From NCBI GenBank assembly GCA_964019415.1, contig OZ025871.1, forward strand, positions 8,234,713-8,298,712: a stretch of DNA of 64,000 nucleotides, given 5' to 3'. Of the stretch, positions 1 to 13,600 are shown one piece after another (the stretch's first letter is position 1; each line of letters starts with the position of its first letter). The notes beneath the pieces were generated by a model. That model was not told where the DNA came from. It did no database searches and saw nothing but the letters and a program-made list of their open reading frames with translations. This stretch comes from Ianthella basta. Taxonomy: Eukaryota; Porifera; Demospongiae; Verongiida; Ianthellidae. The translations under genes and the position numbers were made by a program.

Positions 1-189
1 ATGAATTGGATGACAGATTTAATTGCTATATACTTATTTGGCTATTGGCAAAAGTAGCCATAGTTATAAAACTAGCAAAGAAGATAGCTCAGTGGAGTTG
101 AAAATGAATAATTTTATACTTATTTGGTGTGTGTAAGTAGGATTCAGAAGCAACAGTTAGGTTGGCATTTCTATTGTAGTCCATTAGAT

Positions 190-2085
190 AACAGAATTTT
201 CATGAAGGTACTGAAGTAGTGTGTGGAAGAAAGAAAGTCAGAAAGGAGAAGCAGACTGCATGGTTGAGCAAGGAGGTTAAAGTGGCAGTAAGAAACAAGA
301 AGGATGCATAAGAGGTGGCTACGTACAAGTGAAAACTGTGGAAGCTAAGGAAGGTTACCTGAAGGCCAAAAGGGTGGCATGTCATGCAGTGAGGAATGCA
401 AAAATGAGGAATGGAAGAAAATGGGTAAGGCGCTGCAGGGAGATTTTCAACACAATCAGAGGAGGTTTTGGGCGAAGATAAGAGATAGGACAAAGGGTAG
501 CTGTGAAGTGTGAAGAGTATGTGACGAAAGTGGACAGGTGCTGTGTGAGGAGGTAGAGGTTAGGAAAAGGTGGAAAAAGTACTTTGCATCGCTGCTGCAG
601 AGTGAAGGAGTCCAACAAAATGAACACATAGATGCAAGTGGAGAGGAGTAACAAGTAGAGGGGAATAGACACGAGAGGATAAGTTTGGAAGAAGTGTGCA
701 CAAGCATCTGGAGAATGAAGAATAGGAAAGCACCAGGAGTATATGGGGTCACTGGAGAAATGCTGAAGGTAGGTGGAGGGGTAGTGGTAGAGTGGCTGCA
801 CAAGATCATGGACCTGGCATGGAAGAGTGGGAGTGTTCCAGTGGATTAGCAGAGGGCACTGATAGTCCCATGTTTGAATGATCACTTTGGATGCTGCACC
901 TATTCTGTGATCTACCTCTGCTTCACATGATCCCTCCTTATTCAAGATGGCTCCCAGGTTCTTCGTTGACTTCACTTTTTCTACCTCCGCTCCATTCACT
1001 GTAATGTAGTATGTGCCTCCTCCTCTCTTCACCACCATTACCTTTGTCGTTCATTAATTGCTTGTCATTCTCCATTTCTTCATCACTTCATCCAGCACTT
1101 TCAGATTACTTTCTGCATCCTCATCTCTTTCTGCCATTAACATTAGGTCATCGGCAAACAATAGGAGCTGTATCGTGCCTGTTTCCATTTCAATCCCTCC
1201 TTCAAACTTCTGTTTTGCCTCTCTCACTATGTTGTCCATAAAGATGTTAAATAGCCTTGGTGACAGAGTGCATCCCTGTCTCACTCCTTGCCCTATTCCA
1301 AACCAGTCCAATTTCTGACCCTGAACCCTGACACACGCCTTACCATCATCGTGTAGTGACCTCACTGCTCTTATATATCAGCTCACTATTCACTCCATAT
1401 GCTCTCAGCACTCTCCACAATAACTCTCTCTCTACCCTGTCGTATGCTTTTGCTAAGTCCACGCAAACCATCAGCATTCTCTTGTTCTTTTCAATGATCT
1501 TCTCTCCTACGTAACTGCCTGAGTAAACAACTGGTCTACACAGCTCCTTCTCCTCCAGAAAGCTCTCTGCTCTTCCAACACTTTTCCTTCAGTGATTGTC
1601 CTCATTCTCTACTCCAACACACTGGCATACACCTTGCCAGGTATGCTCAGCAAACTGATACCATGGTAATTTTCGCATTGAGTTTTGCTTCCTTTCTTGT
1701 GGATTGGGACAATCAGAGCCATTCTGCTAGTCCACTAGAACACTCCTACTCTTCCATGCCAGGTCCATGATCTTGTGCAGACACTCTACCACTACCCCTC
1801 CACCTACCTTCAGCATTTCTCCAGTGACCCCACATACTCTTGGTGCTTTGCTATTCCTCATTCTCCAGATGCTTGTGCACACTTATTCCAAACTTATCCT
1901 CTCGTGTCTATTCCCCTCTACTTGTTACTCTTCTCCACTTGCATCTCTGTGTTCATTTTGTTGGACTCCTTCACCCTGCAACAGCAATGCAAAGTACTTT
2001 TTCCACCTTTTCCTAACTTTTTCCTCCTCACACAGCACCTGTCCACTTTCGTCACATATACTTCGCATTTCACTGCTACCTTAAT
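190..2085. mobile_element. Two LINE fragments, tail to tail
   Basis: Two inverted copies of one non-LTR retrotransposon meet near 880-890. The left copy (about 190-880, plus strand) covers the linker before the reverse transcriptase (RT) and its first part; it reads, in broken frames, RKRWKKYFASLLQ and MKNRKAPGVYGVTGEMLK. The right copy (about 2085-885, minus strand) repeats that part and continues into the RT core with GVRQGCTLSPRLFNIFMD and LLLFADDLMLMAE (minus strand, 1365-1054), then a post-RT segment with TYYITVNGAEVEKVKSTKNL (about 1035-890). The shared stretch (about 515-850 versus 1735-2080) looks roughly 95 percent identical by eye. Both copies carry in-frame stops, so neither is active. 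The family is an RTE- or CR1-like LINE; I cannot separate these by eye. Confidence 0.85.
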
Positions 2086-2283
2086 GTCATCCAATTACAC
2101 TCCTGCATGTCATTCTATACTAGCATTACAGGAATATGCAAAGTGCTTCCTGCACTATAGTCAAAGGGATGTAAAAATGTCTTCCACAAAAACAAGCACA
2201 GATGTAGGGATGGTGTAGGTCAAATCTGCATGGCATGGCGAAACCAACTGGCAGAAATACCTCCGGAACATGTCTACACATTT

Positions 2284-2734
2284 GCTGCCTTTTTCCTACC
2301 ACCTGCTTTAGGAGCAAATAAGCTATTCTGCGCATGCGCCCTGGACTGCGTATTACAACTTCCCAGTGAGCTCTAATAATGCCACAGCAGTTCAGAATGC
2401 CTATGGAGTCGTCCCAAAGGAGCAGCAGTTTGCATTATGAAGTGCTACCACATTATCTGAGCTCACGGCCCTTGTACGACGATACGTACATGAATAATAC
2501 AGTGATTTCCCGCTATACGCTAAACGGGTTTTTCAGTGCAACGTTACAGTGATTCACTGCAGCGATACCCTTGTATTGCTGGATAGTGCTCATTTGGGAT
2601 GATTCCATTGGCATTCTTAACTGCTGTGGCAATATTTGAGCTCAATGGTAAGTAGTACCGCACAGACCACGGGGTATGCGGCATACAATACATTGACATA
2701 GAATATTTGCTGCGGGTGGTAGGAAAAAGGCAGC
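2284..2734. repeat. Fold-back (long inverted repeat) element
   Basis: Two arms of about 140-160 bp face each other across a spacer of roughly 165 bp. The outer arm ends are gctgcctttttcctaccacc at 2284-2303 and its reverse complement at 2715-2734. Inner arm blocks match at 2368-2423 and 2588-2644 (shared core gccacagcagtt, agaatgcc, atgga). No transposase frame is visible. This fits a non-autonomous fold-back or MITE-like element. I see no clear target-site duplication. Confidence 0.7.
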
Positions 2735-2739
2735 AGAAC

Positions 2740-4440
2740 AGTTGCACAAGTATGATGTTGTACAATGGATGGCCTATCTTCTCATGTTAGTCATTATGCC
2801 AGGAAAACTTCGAGAGACGCGCTACAAGCAGTTAACAGAAACAAGTGTATGCCAAAGTCGTACGCAATGTAAGGCATAATCAAAGCTTTTAACCTAAAAG
2901 GCACATTGCCCACTACCAGTTCCACTGTTCTATTAAGATCTTGTGGCGATTTTGTCTGCAATCAAGAGGGAAAATGCTAAAAATGCCTTAGTCCCTTCCT
3001 TCCATCGGCCAGTCTGGTTCCGGTTCCCAGTTTCCATGTAAAGACTAAGTTGCCAACTCGAAACAGCCGTGACATTGTGTCACACTGCTTCCAAGAATGA
3101 TTGGACATGGTCTAACGCTAATATTTCCAGCTTGATCATCAATTAATCGTACAGAAACACATGCTATTGGTTTTAGGCAAATTTCTTAATGTCAGATTAA
3201 TGATTGCAGCTATGTAATTGATGTATATATAATTGTGTATGATGCTTTAAATTGGTATTCCCTGCAGGTTGAATACCACAGGAGAACCATTAGATAGATA
3301 CTAAGTCCTGTTTGCCCTTGTCACACCTCGGCCATGTCAAATGACTAGTATTCTTAACAGTTCTGCTGCTAGTTTCTCAAATGTGGAAATGGTGGATTGA
3401 TAATTGGCCTTCTTTTCAATCAGGTGCTATATCGCTAAAGCTCATGACAGCATCTGACACTTGTATTACACTAGTGTATCTACCAATGTAATTATAAAGT
3501 GTTTAGTATATCTCATCACAATCTACAGTGCTGCTACCCTGTATGCGACCACAGTAGATCTCCTGTCATGCAACACACTTCTGTTCACTTACATGTGGTG
3601 GAGACTGTATTATTAAAAGCAGTTACATCATTTAATGTCATAACATGGATGCTCACATGCAAGACACAGTAACACAGCACTGTAGTGTTACACTAGAACT
3701 CGTGCCAGCTAATGCCAATGATTGCTCTGACTGTGGTGGAGGATGCTTCAACTGGTCATTTTGTCAGACAATCTTACATATGGCCAGTCACATGATATGT
3801 ACACTATGTCCAGATTTACCTGATGACAGAACATTACAGTTATTGGCCTCTTCTGTTTTGTGATGAGCTGGTAAAGTGTGATTCACTATACAATGTACAT
3901 TAGTTTAACATCTATGGCACTAAAAAGCTGTCTAATGAATATCTGTGACAAATACCACCTAGTACCCTGGCTCTAAATCCATATCCAGCTGCATAATTAT
4001 ACCTCTTGAATGGCACTTAACTATTAGTTACAGCAAGGCATGCAAGATATTCAGCCATTGGATTTATTATGCCATTATTACTTATCTTGTTCACTGCTGT
4101 ATTTATTTGTGTCTGAGAGGTCACACTGCAGAAAATTACCCAGGTTAAATGCAGAATGAACCCAAGTCTGGTGTTCAGACCACAAAGTGAGATATGGGTG
4201 TGGCCACAGAGTAAGATGCATCTGAAGAATATGTCATGTCAGTACTTGCGTACTGTATAAACTAATGCTGTGAGACTGTGCACATTCATCAGCGAGGGGC
4301 TAGTCATTGCACAGCACAAACCTCGGATCATTTTCTTGGTGTCAGTCATGCCCACCAGCACAAGGGATTCAAGCAGATCATCAACAGAGAAAGCTCATGG
4401 GGCAAACCAGATATTTGAGAATATGAAATAGTTCAGCAGT
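2740..4440. other. No recognisable gene
   Basis: About 1.7 kb with no convincing exon. The open frame at 3645-3863 has no family resemblance I recognise and no splice context, and I treat it as chance. Confidence 0.5.
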
Positions 4441-4459
4441 CTGAGATGGTATGAGATTG

Positions 4460-4560
4460 GGGGATGAGATTGCTGATGTCTTGCTTTTGCGGATGACATG
4501 GTGTTAGTCACAAACAGTGAAGAGTACCTCCAAACAATTTAATTTGAAGATATTGGACAA
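4460..4560 (+). pseudogene. LINE reverse transcriptase relic
   Basis: One frame (4486-4543) reads FADDMVLVTNSEEYLQTI and then a stop. FADD is the catalytic YxDD-type box of non-LTR reverse transcriptases, and the residues after it fit this family. Little else of the element can be read, so it is an old fragment. Confidence 0.5.
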
Positions 4561-4894
4561 TGCATTGACAAAGTGGGAAGTGCATGAATATGAATTGGGA
4601 GAATATGGGAGTAATGAAGGTGGGGAAGGAGAGAGGGCACTGCTGTGTAGACGTTTAGGCAGGAAGTTGGAATAGTGTAGTTACTTGAAAATTCAGCCAG
4701 TGCTTGAGTGTGGTGCAATGGAATCCTTTTTTTACTGTAGATTTCCTGATGTTTTCGCTTAGCCATTATACATACATATTGTGTGAGAACACTGTGTTAA
4801 TTCTGTCATGTGTCCTGTCTGTTTTTGAGAATTCGCCCCGTGGCTCCTGTTATGTGTTATGACAAGCACTAGTTGTAAGAGAATATGAGTGGTG

Positions 4895-5035
4895 TTAACT
4901 ATAGACAACAAGGGGAAGATGTGCCAGCTTGTTAAAGGTAGAAGTGCCTTGCAGAGTACCGTGGGCGAGTACGATGTTGGAAAATCCACTATTCACGATA
5001 TCATGAAGAGTGAAGAGAATGTGTTAGCCATTTAG
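4895..5035 (+). pseudogene. pogo/jerky-type transposase N-terminus, relic
   Basis: A single frame reads GKMCQLVKGRSALQ, then EYDVGKSTIHDIMKSEE, then a stop at about 5031-5033. A leucine- and basic-rich helix, a short turn and [Y]xVGKSTIxDI is the CENP-B/pogo/jerky N-terminal helix-turn-helix that binds the terminal repeats. The DDE catalytic part is not visible. At 5345-5395 the text tatccgaacattttgattatcc resembles pogo/Tigger terminal-repeat sequence, which supports an old element here. Confidence 0.55.
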
Positions 5036-5518
5036 AAGGCTAGCAGGCATTCACAGATCGAAGAGGAGAGGTACGTCACTCCTCCAACTGTCTCACTTGC
5101 AACTGCCTGCCAAGCACTGCAGATAGTGCTCACATATGTACCTCAAGCAACAACCCAGTGTACCCATGGGAACTATGGGTATACGCAATGGACTTTTATT
5201 ATAGACTTCCCAAAGAGAGCAATGAATCCAAGACAGACCACATTAATAATTACTTTAACTGATACATGTATGTACACAATTCAGTTACAGCTACACGGAA
5301 ATTTTATATGCAAATTGTCATGTATGTCAGTGAGTGTTGATAACTTCAATTATCCGAACATTTTGATTATCCAAACACCCTCCTGTCCCGACATGTTCTG
5401 ATATGTGACTTCCTACTGTATTATGAACTGCACTCAGCTGAGCTGTACAGTCTGTTGCCATTCATGCATATGGCTGTATGCCATTTCCTGTTTTGTGTCA
5501 TATCCATTTTTTCTGTAG

Positions 5519-5649
5519 GTGGTAGTGCACAGGAATGCATAGAGAGCATCTCTTTGATGTATGCCCCACTTGATGTTCTGTGTGATGTAGTGGGGATCTT
5601 TGAACATGTAAAAGAGCTTCAGTGTATGGACATCACCAATCAATTGGAG
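5519..5649 (+). CDS. Gene 1 exon B0 (LRR-like, 131 bp)
   Basis: This is the first recognised exon. It is preceded by a pyrimidine-rich tract ending in tgtag and followed by gtatgt. It enters with two bases of a split codon and leaves in phase 0, exactly like the three later 131-bp exons. It encodes about 43 residues, including [21 protein letters not shown]. It is the most diverged of the four B exons. Its partner 211-bp A exon was not found upstream. Confidence 0.65.
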
Positions 5650-8600
5650 GTATGTCAACTGTATGCATCCCTATGTGCATGCACTCTCTCTTCTGCATCC
5701 TTGTCACACCTACACCTAGCTGGACTATATTGACGTAAGCAAGGACCATTTATTTCTTTTCTTTAATTTCGGATTCAAATTCCAAACTTGTCAAAGGATT
5801 TCTTCCATTAAATGTAACCAATTGTGTAAGAGCATATCTTGCCACAGGAAGTATGGCTTCTTTGTCATGACTTCATGTTGATGGTCAGTGATGCAGCTAT
5901 CAAAGTACTGCCTATACATAATATATGGTATACACATTATGTGTAAAGTAGCCAAACACATTGTATATTGGCCAAGTGGCAAAAGCACTGCTGCTTAGAA
6001 AGTTAGCATGCTGCAATGTTCTCACTCTTTCGCTATTTCTGCATGTAGTGGTTCAAAGCCAGGCACCAGTAGTCACATGGGTGTGGTCCACTCTTTGTAC
6101 ATGTTGGTTACCACTGTGAGCACATCCGTTGTCACAGTGGTGTTCACTCCAATCATGCAGTGCAAGAGACCGCATGGTTGTACACACATGCCATTTATTG
6201 GGCATGGTTTGTAAGAGACTAAGCATTTTACAGTACATTCTGCATATTTGGTACTCTACTTTGAGGATTTGCGTTCACATACGTAGTACACAGCTAATAT
6301 AACCTGGTGGGATTGTTTTTGGGTGACACATTCTACTTCACAGTACATTAAACTTGTTTGCTTATTGTTTGAGGAGGTCCTCCCACTGTACACAACATGC
6401 TGCTAGGATATCCTGTGTCCAGGGTAGCTGTGGACATTGCTTTTATCTTTGTGTGAATGAAGTACTTCTCTTAACTGATCAGAAATGATGTCAACAGCAG
6501 TGTGAATACTGATGTCAGTGTGAACGTCGCACTAAACAAATAGGTGTGAGCACTGATTGGTGTGGAGGGTTTTCCGAATTTTTAATGTTGTGTTGCAGTC
6601 AGCTCTAATTACATGTATACTTTTGGCTGAAATGAGTGCAGTGTCTGATAATAGTGGGATGGTTTTGTACACTGTCAGAAAGTTTGGATGTAGATGTGTG
6701 ATATTGTGAATTGGTAAGAACTGTTTGTAATGGTATTAATTACAGTAGCTATAGTATAATGGTGCACCAAGTAGGGGGAAGCACTAGTTGTCAGTGACAC
6801 ATAAGTGCAATACAGTGTGTTTACCATCACACGCTCTTGCAGTGTCTATCTTGTGTTATTTACAGCAATTTTATTTATGTACACTGCTGCACAGGTTGTT
6901 CTGCACATTGGTATGCATCTCAGACATAATTTATTGTAAAGGGCAATGTGTATGAATGTGGAAGGATTTCAGGTAATCAACACATCTAGCATGCTTGGAA
7001 GATGAAGACGAATTGATGTCACAATTTGCTTGTTGTATGTGTATTTGGTATGTCTGGTATCCCACTCTAACATGTTCAGAAGACATGGTACATGAAGGCA
7101 ATGAAGAAAGTATAACTTGTGCATGGCCACTTTGCTGGCTTTTGATCGAGTGGATCCATGTGTGCACCTTTTGCTAAACATTCACAGTACACATTTGACC
7201 ACTTGTGCATAGACTACCTTGCTGTGTTCAGTCCAGTACTCTACTTTTAGAATGTGAACAGCATACTTCATTCAAACCAACACACAGTGGACATACTGAA
7301 GCCATGTGTGCACTTGTGGCCTACAGACTGATTTACCCATGGTGGTGGCTGGTGTGTAATTATATAATGGGCCTGCACTAATCTTCACAGCAAGCAATAT
7401 TTGCAGTGTCTAGTACAACTCTCAAGACTCTCATTTGTAATGTGCTCCCTGGGAACAGCATGGACCTCTACTGCCAGTCAGTGCAATTTTGCCTGCCTTG
7501 TTGCAGAATTAAGATGGCTTTTGTTTTGAGTGTACATTCATGTGACTTTCTGAGTCCTTCAAAAGTTAGGAGCAGCAATGTATTGGTCTAGTGGTAGTAC
7601 AGTCAATTGTTAGCATAGGCGTTGGAACATGCACTATTAAAGTGGATGGATAAGAATAAACTGTTTTGCTTGTGTGTACATTTAAGTCAGCTGCTCAGTG
7701 TTTTGCTCACTTATACCTAGGTATCTAGCTTTATTGGATTACTTAAGTCAGCTGCTAAGACGGAATGATAAAGAACAATCTCTGTGAAGTGTATAATTAA
7801 CAATTGCAAAGTTTGTAGTACAGTAGTCAAAATAAGGTGGGCAAATTGGCTAGAACTGTGCCAACTTTAGGATCGATGTAAGCTGACTGCTTCCTCTAAA
7901 CCTGCTTAGCCTGCTGCTGCATCTCCATTCTGCATTTAAATCATCCACTAGCACTTGGCTTGTGACGATGTAAGGCTGTAGTATGTAACAGTGGACACAT
8001 CAGAGAAGCAGTGCATGGAATGGCTTCCTACTGTCACCAGTATGGTAAAACAGCCATGTTCATCACTATGATGCAATGTACAGTAGCTGTAGGTGGCAAG
8101 GGCCCTGAGTATCAAAATGTGACTGTCTGATACATTTAGCTGGCACGTGAGGAAATCACTATACCCAATCAAACTCACTACACACAGTGTTAGTGCATGA
8201 CCATAAACAAACAGTGGGAAGTGAGGTGAGCCCCATGATCTTGCCTAGGTCTTTTGTAATTGAAAGAACATGAGTAAAAGCAGCACTTTGGAAGATCCAG
8301 TTGGGGCTCTCCAAATCAGTACCAGGACTGTGAGGTGTGAGAAGACTGAGGGGGCCTGTCCCCTTCTGAGGAAACTGGGGGAAGAGGGGGGGAGGGGGAC
8401 CTCTGAAATCAGAGGTACCGGGACATGATAGCTCCAGCTATCATTCAGTCACCTTGTCCACATCATTCAATCTAGTCATGTTTAGCACAGGCATCTTGTA
8501 ACTTTCCCTTCGATGTGTGCGGCATGCTATGGTGTTTTGTGTCTGCTTAATAAGTGAATGTAGTGTGTTTTAACATGCCATTTTATTGCCCTGTGTGACG

Positions 8601-10208
8601 CTGGACGTTGCCCGCTGATTGTGACGTCATTAGAATGGCGGGAGGCCACGCGTCGCGGGGACAAGCTTAAGAGGAATCGTACTACACAAAGCTCTCACGT
8701 TGTATCTCATAGAAATATACCACAATCCACCAAGTGTTGAGGTCTCAACAGCGTTTTGGTTTCTTGTCATTAGTCAGTGCCACTTCCCACGGTGACTTAC
8801 GGAAGTTCGCAGCGAATGAAGTTCGATCGCCCTTTATTGCAGCGCGTCGTTTCAATTGGTTGAATTGCTACCCTACGCCCTATAATTGTGCAAGGACTAC
8901 TGAAGATCAACACAACAGCTAACCTCACTGCCTGCATTATCAGCATTTGGAGAACGAGAGATACGAAGCATTAGAAGCAGTGTGTGGTAAGTTTTAATTC
9001 CACTCCATTGCTACGTGTCTTGTCCTCCCTCTGGAACTCCTTACTTCCGTTTGCCCTCTCACCACTCCATGGCATTTCTCACACACCTCACAATTGTTCT
9101 TTCTCTCAAGCCTCTTCCTCATCACTCCTACTGCCAGTGCCTACTTCCATCTCTTGCCTGTTGTCATTCCTCACACAGTCCAAGCTAGTCACTTTCAAGC
9201 ACTAACAGCTTTCAACTCTGTAGGCCTTCAATGACAAATAACTGCTTTCCAGTTTGAAATGATTCCTCACCACACCCACTGCTGTCAGTGCCTGATTGAT
9301 TCCCATCTCAGTATGGCCCAACTACTCTACCCATTCCAATTGGGATCCTGGCCCCATCAATCCACTGACATTTCACTGCTTCACAATGCCAGCAACTGGT
9401 ACCTAACCTTTGACTGAGGTTTACTTGTTGGTGTACTATATTATTTAGATGTGGCTAACACTTCTGACACTGCTGACCACTGTCTAATCATTAAAAGGCT
9501 AAGCACCATGCATGTCAATGCACAAGCTGTGAATTGGATCCAATCTTGCATTCCTGCACCAAAGCTGTCTCTGTGGGTGATACTGTATCTGCCCATTAGA
9601 ATTGTATTGTGAGGTGTTCTGCAGGGATCTCCATCTAGCATGTCAGTAATGTGTTAACAGTAAGTGTTCTTTGGGACACTAGCTGGGGCACTCCTACCAA
9701 CCTTGGCAGCTGATGACTGTTGACTTGATGCAATGCTAATAGTGTCAATATTTCACTGTATACAGTTGTGGTGTATGCAATGCTCATCTTGAGTCATGCC
9801 TTGCCTTCAGGTACATAGACTGGTTTTGAATGTACAATACCAGAAGTCATTCTTCCGTGTCATTGTTGTAATGTAGTTTGATATTTCTGCCAAAGTTCTT
9901 GTTCAGGATTTGCTATCACTGATTTGGTTAAAACTGCATTTTAAGCTTATTCATTCAAGCAGCTCTTATAAATGGCTAGATCTCCAAGGAAGAAGAGATG
10001 TACTAGTAATATGTACTAAATGACACGTACAACTGCCATAACATTTGTTGATAAAGTGTTGGAATTGTTCTGTACTTTAGCATTGTAGAACTGATACATA
10101 ATTCCATTTACTGCTGTACTGCACCACCAACTCTCTGTCCATACTGTGTGTACATACTGTGTGTGTGTGTGTGTGTGTGTGCATGTGTGCGTGCGTGTGT
10201 GTGTGCGT

Positions 10209-10287
<79 letters not shown>

Positions 10288-10588
10288 TACATTCCTTCAC
10301 AGTTGCTTGGCTATAATGACCTTCTTTCTGCTATGACTATCTGTTGAACTAAACCTGCTAATGTTAAGCTATTGTACAACTGATGTGCATTATTTGACTC
10401 TTCTTTGCTGACCCTGAGCTTTAGCCTTTGTGTGTTGCTCATTGTATAAGACAGGCTATCGGTGGTTGTGTGTATGCCTTTTGGTGTAACTAGAACAAGT
10501 TGAGAGAGCCATTGCAGCTACATAATTTCCTTTACTGCTAAGTGTTACTGTACCACCATCTCTCTGTCCATACTCTTCTATCAGTTAC

Positions 10589-10619
<31 letters not shown>

Positions 10620-13600
10620 GTGTCATGTTGGCCTGTATCACTCCCTCAGCATGGAAGGAAGGTGTGTGTCATGCTGTGCATTCCTTCATTGTTGCTTTGC
10701 TATAATGACCTTCTTTCTGTTGAACTAAACCTGCTAATGTTAAACTATTGCACAACTGATGTGCATAGCCCATTGTTTGACTCTTCATTGCTAATCCCGA
10801 CCTTTGCCTTTAAATGTGTTGCTCATTGTTTCAGACAGCTGTCTGTGGTGGTGTGTATGCCTTTTGGTGTAACTAGAACAAGCAGAGAGAGGGCACATCT
10901 TTAAATCTGCTGATCTGCTCATGTTCTGTGCAGAACTGTCCATATTTTCCTCGATCCTTGTGTCATGGTGTGTTGCTCAAGCTGCATCCTTCCAGACTTG
11001 TACTCTTCTAATTGCATTTGGACACCACTACGTATGTATGCACTCAGTCTACATATCTCTCCTGCTTGTACCCCATTTGTTCCCCTATCTCAAGTCTTCT
11101 CCAGTCCACATCCCTGCAATGGGTGACCTATTAGCATAGCTGCTTAGCCTTCCCTCCTTCCTCAGTCTCATTGTAAGCCATCACTCCTTTCACCACCTCC
11201 TGCTCTCACAGACTACATATTCTAGATAATTCATATGCTCATGTGTACTTCACCTCCTTGCTCACTGCAGAGCCTGAGCCGTGACCTTCTGGACAAGATG
11301 GCTACATCACTAACTCAGAACAGGACAATGACAAAGCTGGAATTGTGGGGTGGTGACTTGGCACCTAATGAAGATGTCAAGATATTCACCCACCACCTCC
11401 TGTTGGGCCTCAACAACAACACTACATTGACAGATTTGTCACTGAGTCTACCAGAACAGTGCTGGGACTGGCTTTGTGATGGTGAGTTGAATGACAGTGT
11501 TTGATGTGTCACACTGACCTTGTAAGCTGTGATCATTGTCTGTAAACTGTAATATGCACAGCTTGTCATACATTGCTTTGAGCGGTCCAGGCTCTCTGCA
11601 ACTAGTGCTGGTAATGATAATGACCAGTGCAGATACTGACTTGAAAAGTCTCAAAGCTGCTCTCCTTACAACCTGCACTGTGTGCTACCTGGCTCCTAGT
11701 GTTTCATATTGTTGTAGCTTTCTAGTTGTTAGTGACAGCTTGATATTGATCACTTGTGGTTTGATGTACTAATCATTCACACACCTGTCATTTCACTAGG
11801 ATACTTGCATACATGGGATTAATGCAAGTAGAGATTCACTCACTTGTTGTTGATGTAATAGTAATGGTAGTAGGTAATTGTACTTGACTGCCAACCATGG
11901 CACAACCCATGCAGTTCTAACTGTGTTGTGGAAGGCTTAATTGTCAATGGTGTGTAAAGCTTATAATGGACCACACTCACATTTGTAGCAGCTCATTTAC
12001 AAACCTTTCTCTCTACAGGTAATGTGGTGCAGAGGAATGTGAAAAGGGTCACCTTATCGCATGTCCCACTTGATGTGGTGTTTAGCGTTATGGATTCCTT
12101 TAAACATGTGGAAGAACTAAAGTGTGAGGACATCAAGCCCCCACAGCAGGTATGTTTGTATATACTAGCTGAATGCCTGCCTTTCGGGTGGGATCCCAGC
12201 ATATCGTTTGAAATTTGAGCATTGACCAATCAGAACTGTCCATTTAATTGGGAGTATTCTGTAGACTCGTTCCGTAAAACTCCGTAAGTGCAGCATTTAC
12301 TTATGTTAATCCTTTTCATTTAAAGGAGTCCAGCGGCGAAGGCACTAACCACCTCAGATCACCCCCCGTATTTCCGTGATATACTCTTCCACGTTTGACG
12401 AAGATTGGTGAAAAATTGAAGGAGGAGTTCGTGCACAACCAAACGCGATCTTTTCCCTATCTCTTAGATATGGCAGCGACCGTAAAAGTGGCAAGAACTC
12501 GGACGGAACGACCTTAAACCAAATTTCGGCTCGGCGAGGTTACTCACAGTCCCCCTCTTCGTAATCCTACCAAGTTTCGTGGCGTTTCATCCAGAATTGA
12601 AGGAGATTATCCCGAACAACGAAATGTGCGTTACGTTTATTATAATAAGATTTTACATCCCTGTGGGCGTTGTGCATTATGTATGCAGAGTCTGCTAACT
12701 CATAAGAGGAATACAGATAACAAACACCTGTTGCCTTTGATTAGCAAACATTAATTTCTGTAATACAAGCCAGCATGGCCTTTGGCTGTGCTCGCTCTAT
12801 CTCGTGTTACCGGCTGGACAGTGCAGGCTATCTGTTTGACTTGTTCCATTTGGCCAGCATTGGTGGTATGGATAGTGACAACTGCACTGGGTGACACTGG
12901 CCGGACAGTGTTGATGTTGTTTGCACTGGCCTAGGCCCTGCCACACACATTTGTGCATGCACGTGTGCTCATAAGTGTGTGTGCAACAGCAGTGTACAGT
13001 AGCAGTAGGTGGCAAGGGCCCTGAGTATCAAAATGTGACTGTTTGATACATTTAGCTGGCACGCGAGGAACTCACTATACACAATGTTAGTGCATGATCA
13101 TAAACAAACAGTGTGAAGTGAGGTGAGCCCCACTGGCCGCAGTAAGCAAACAGAATATGATAATGTGTATGAATGTGGAAGGATTTTAGGTAGTCAACAC
13201 ATCTAGCATGCTTGGAAGATCGAAGAAGAATTAATCAGTCACAATGTGCTTGTTGTCTGTGTATTTGGTATGTCTGGTATCCCACTCTAACATGTTCAGA
13301 AGACATGGCACATGAAGGCAACGAACAGAGCATAACTGGTGCATGACCACTTTGCTGGCTTCTGATCAACTTTTGCTAAACATTCACAGTACAGTACACA
13401 TTTGACAACTTGTGCAAAGACTGCCTTGCTGTGTTCAGTCCAGCACTCTATTTAGAATGTGAACAGCGTACTTCACTCAAACCAACACACAGCAGACATA
13501 CTGAAGCCATGTGTGCACTTGTGGCCTACAGACGGATTTACCCATGGTGGCAGCTGGTGTGTAATTATATAATGGGCCTGCACTAGTCTTCACAGCAAGC

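Noticed and set aside
3645-3863. Cys-rich 72-codon frame
   Set aside because: No splice context, no LRR pattern and no second copy. I could not support it as the missing A0 exon.
7406-7591. 61-codon frame repeated at 13611-13817 as a conserved small protein
   Set aside because: The repetition is explained by the segmental duplication; the two copies differ by a frame change at the C-terminus.
10152-10292. Cys-Val and His-Thr open frames over TG arrays (also at 23.3, 46.3, 52.4, 55.3 and 61.3 kb)
   Set aside because: These are translation artefacts of dinucleotide repeats.
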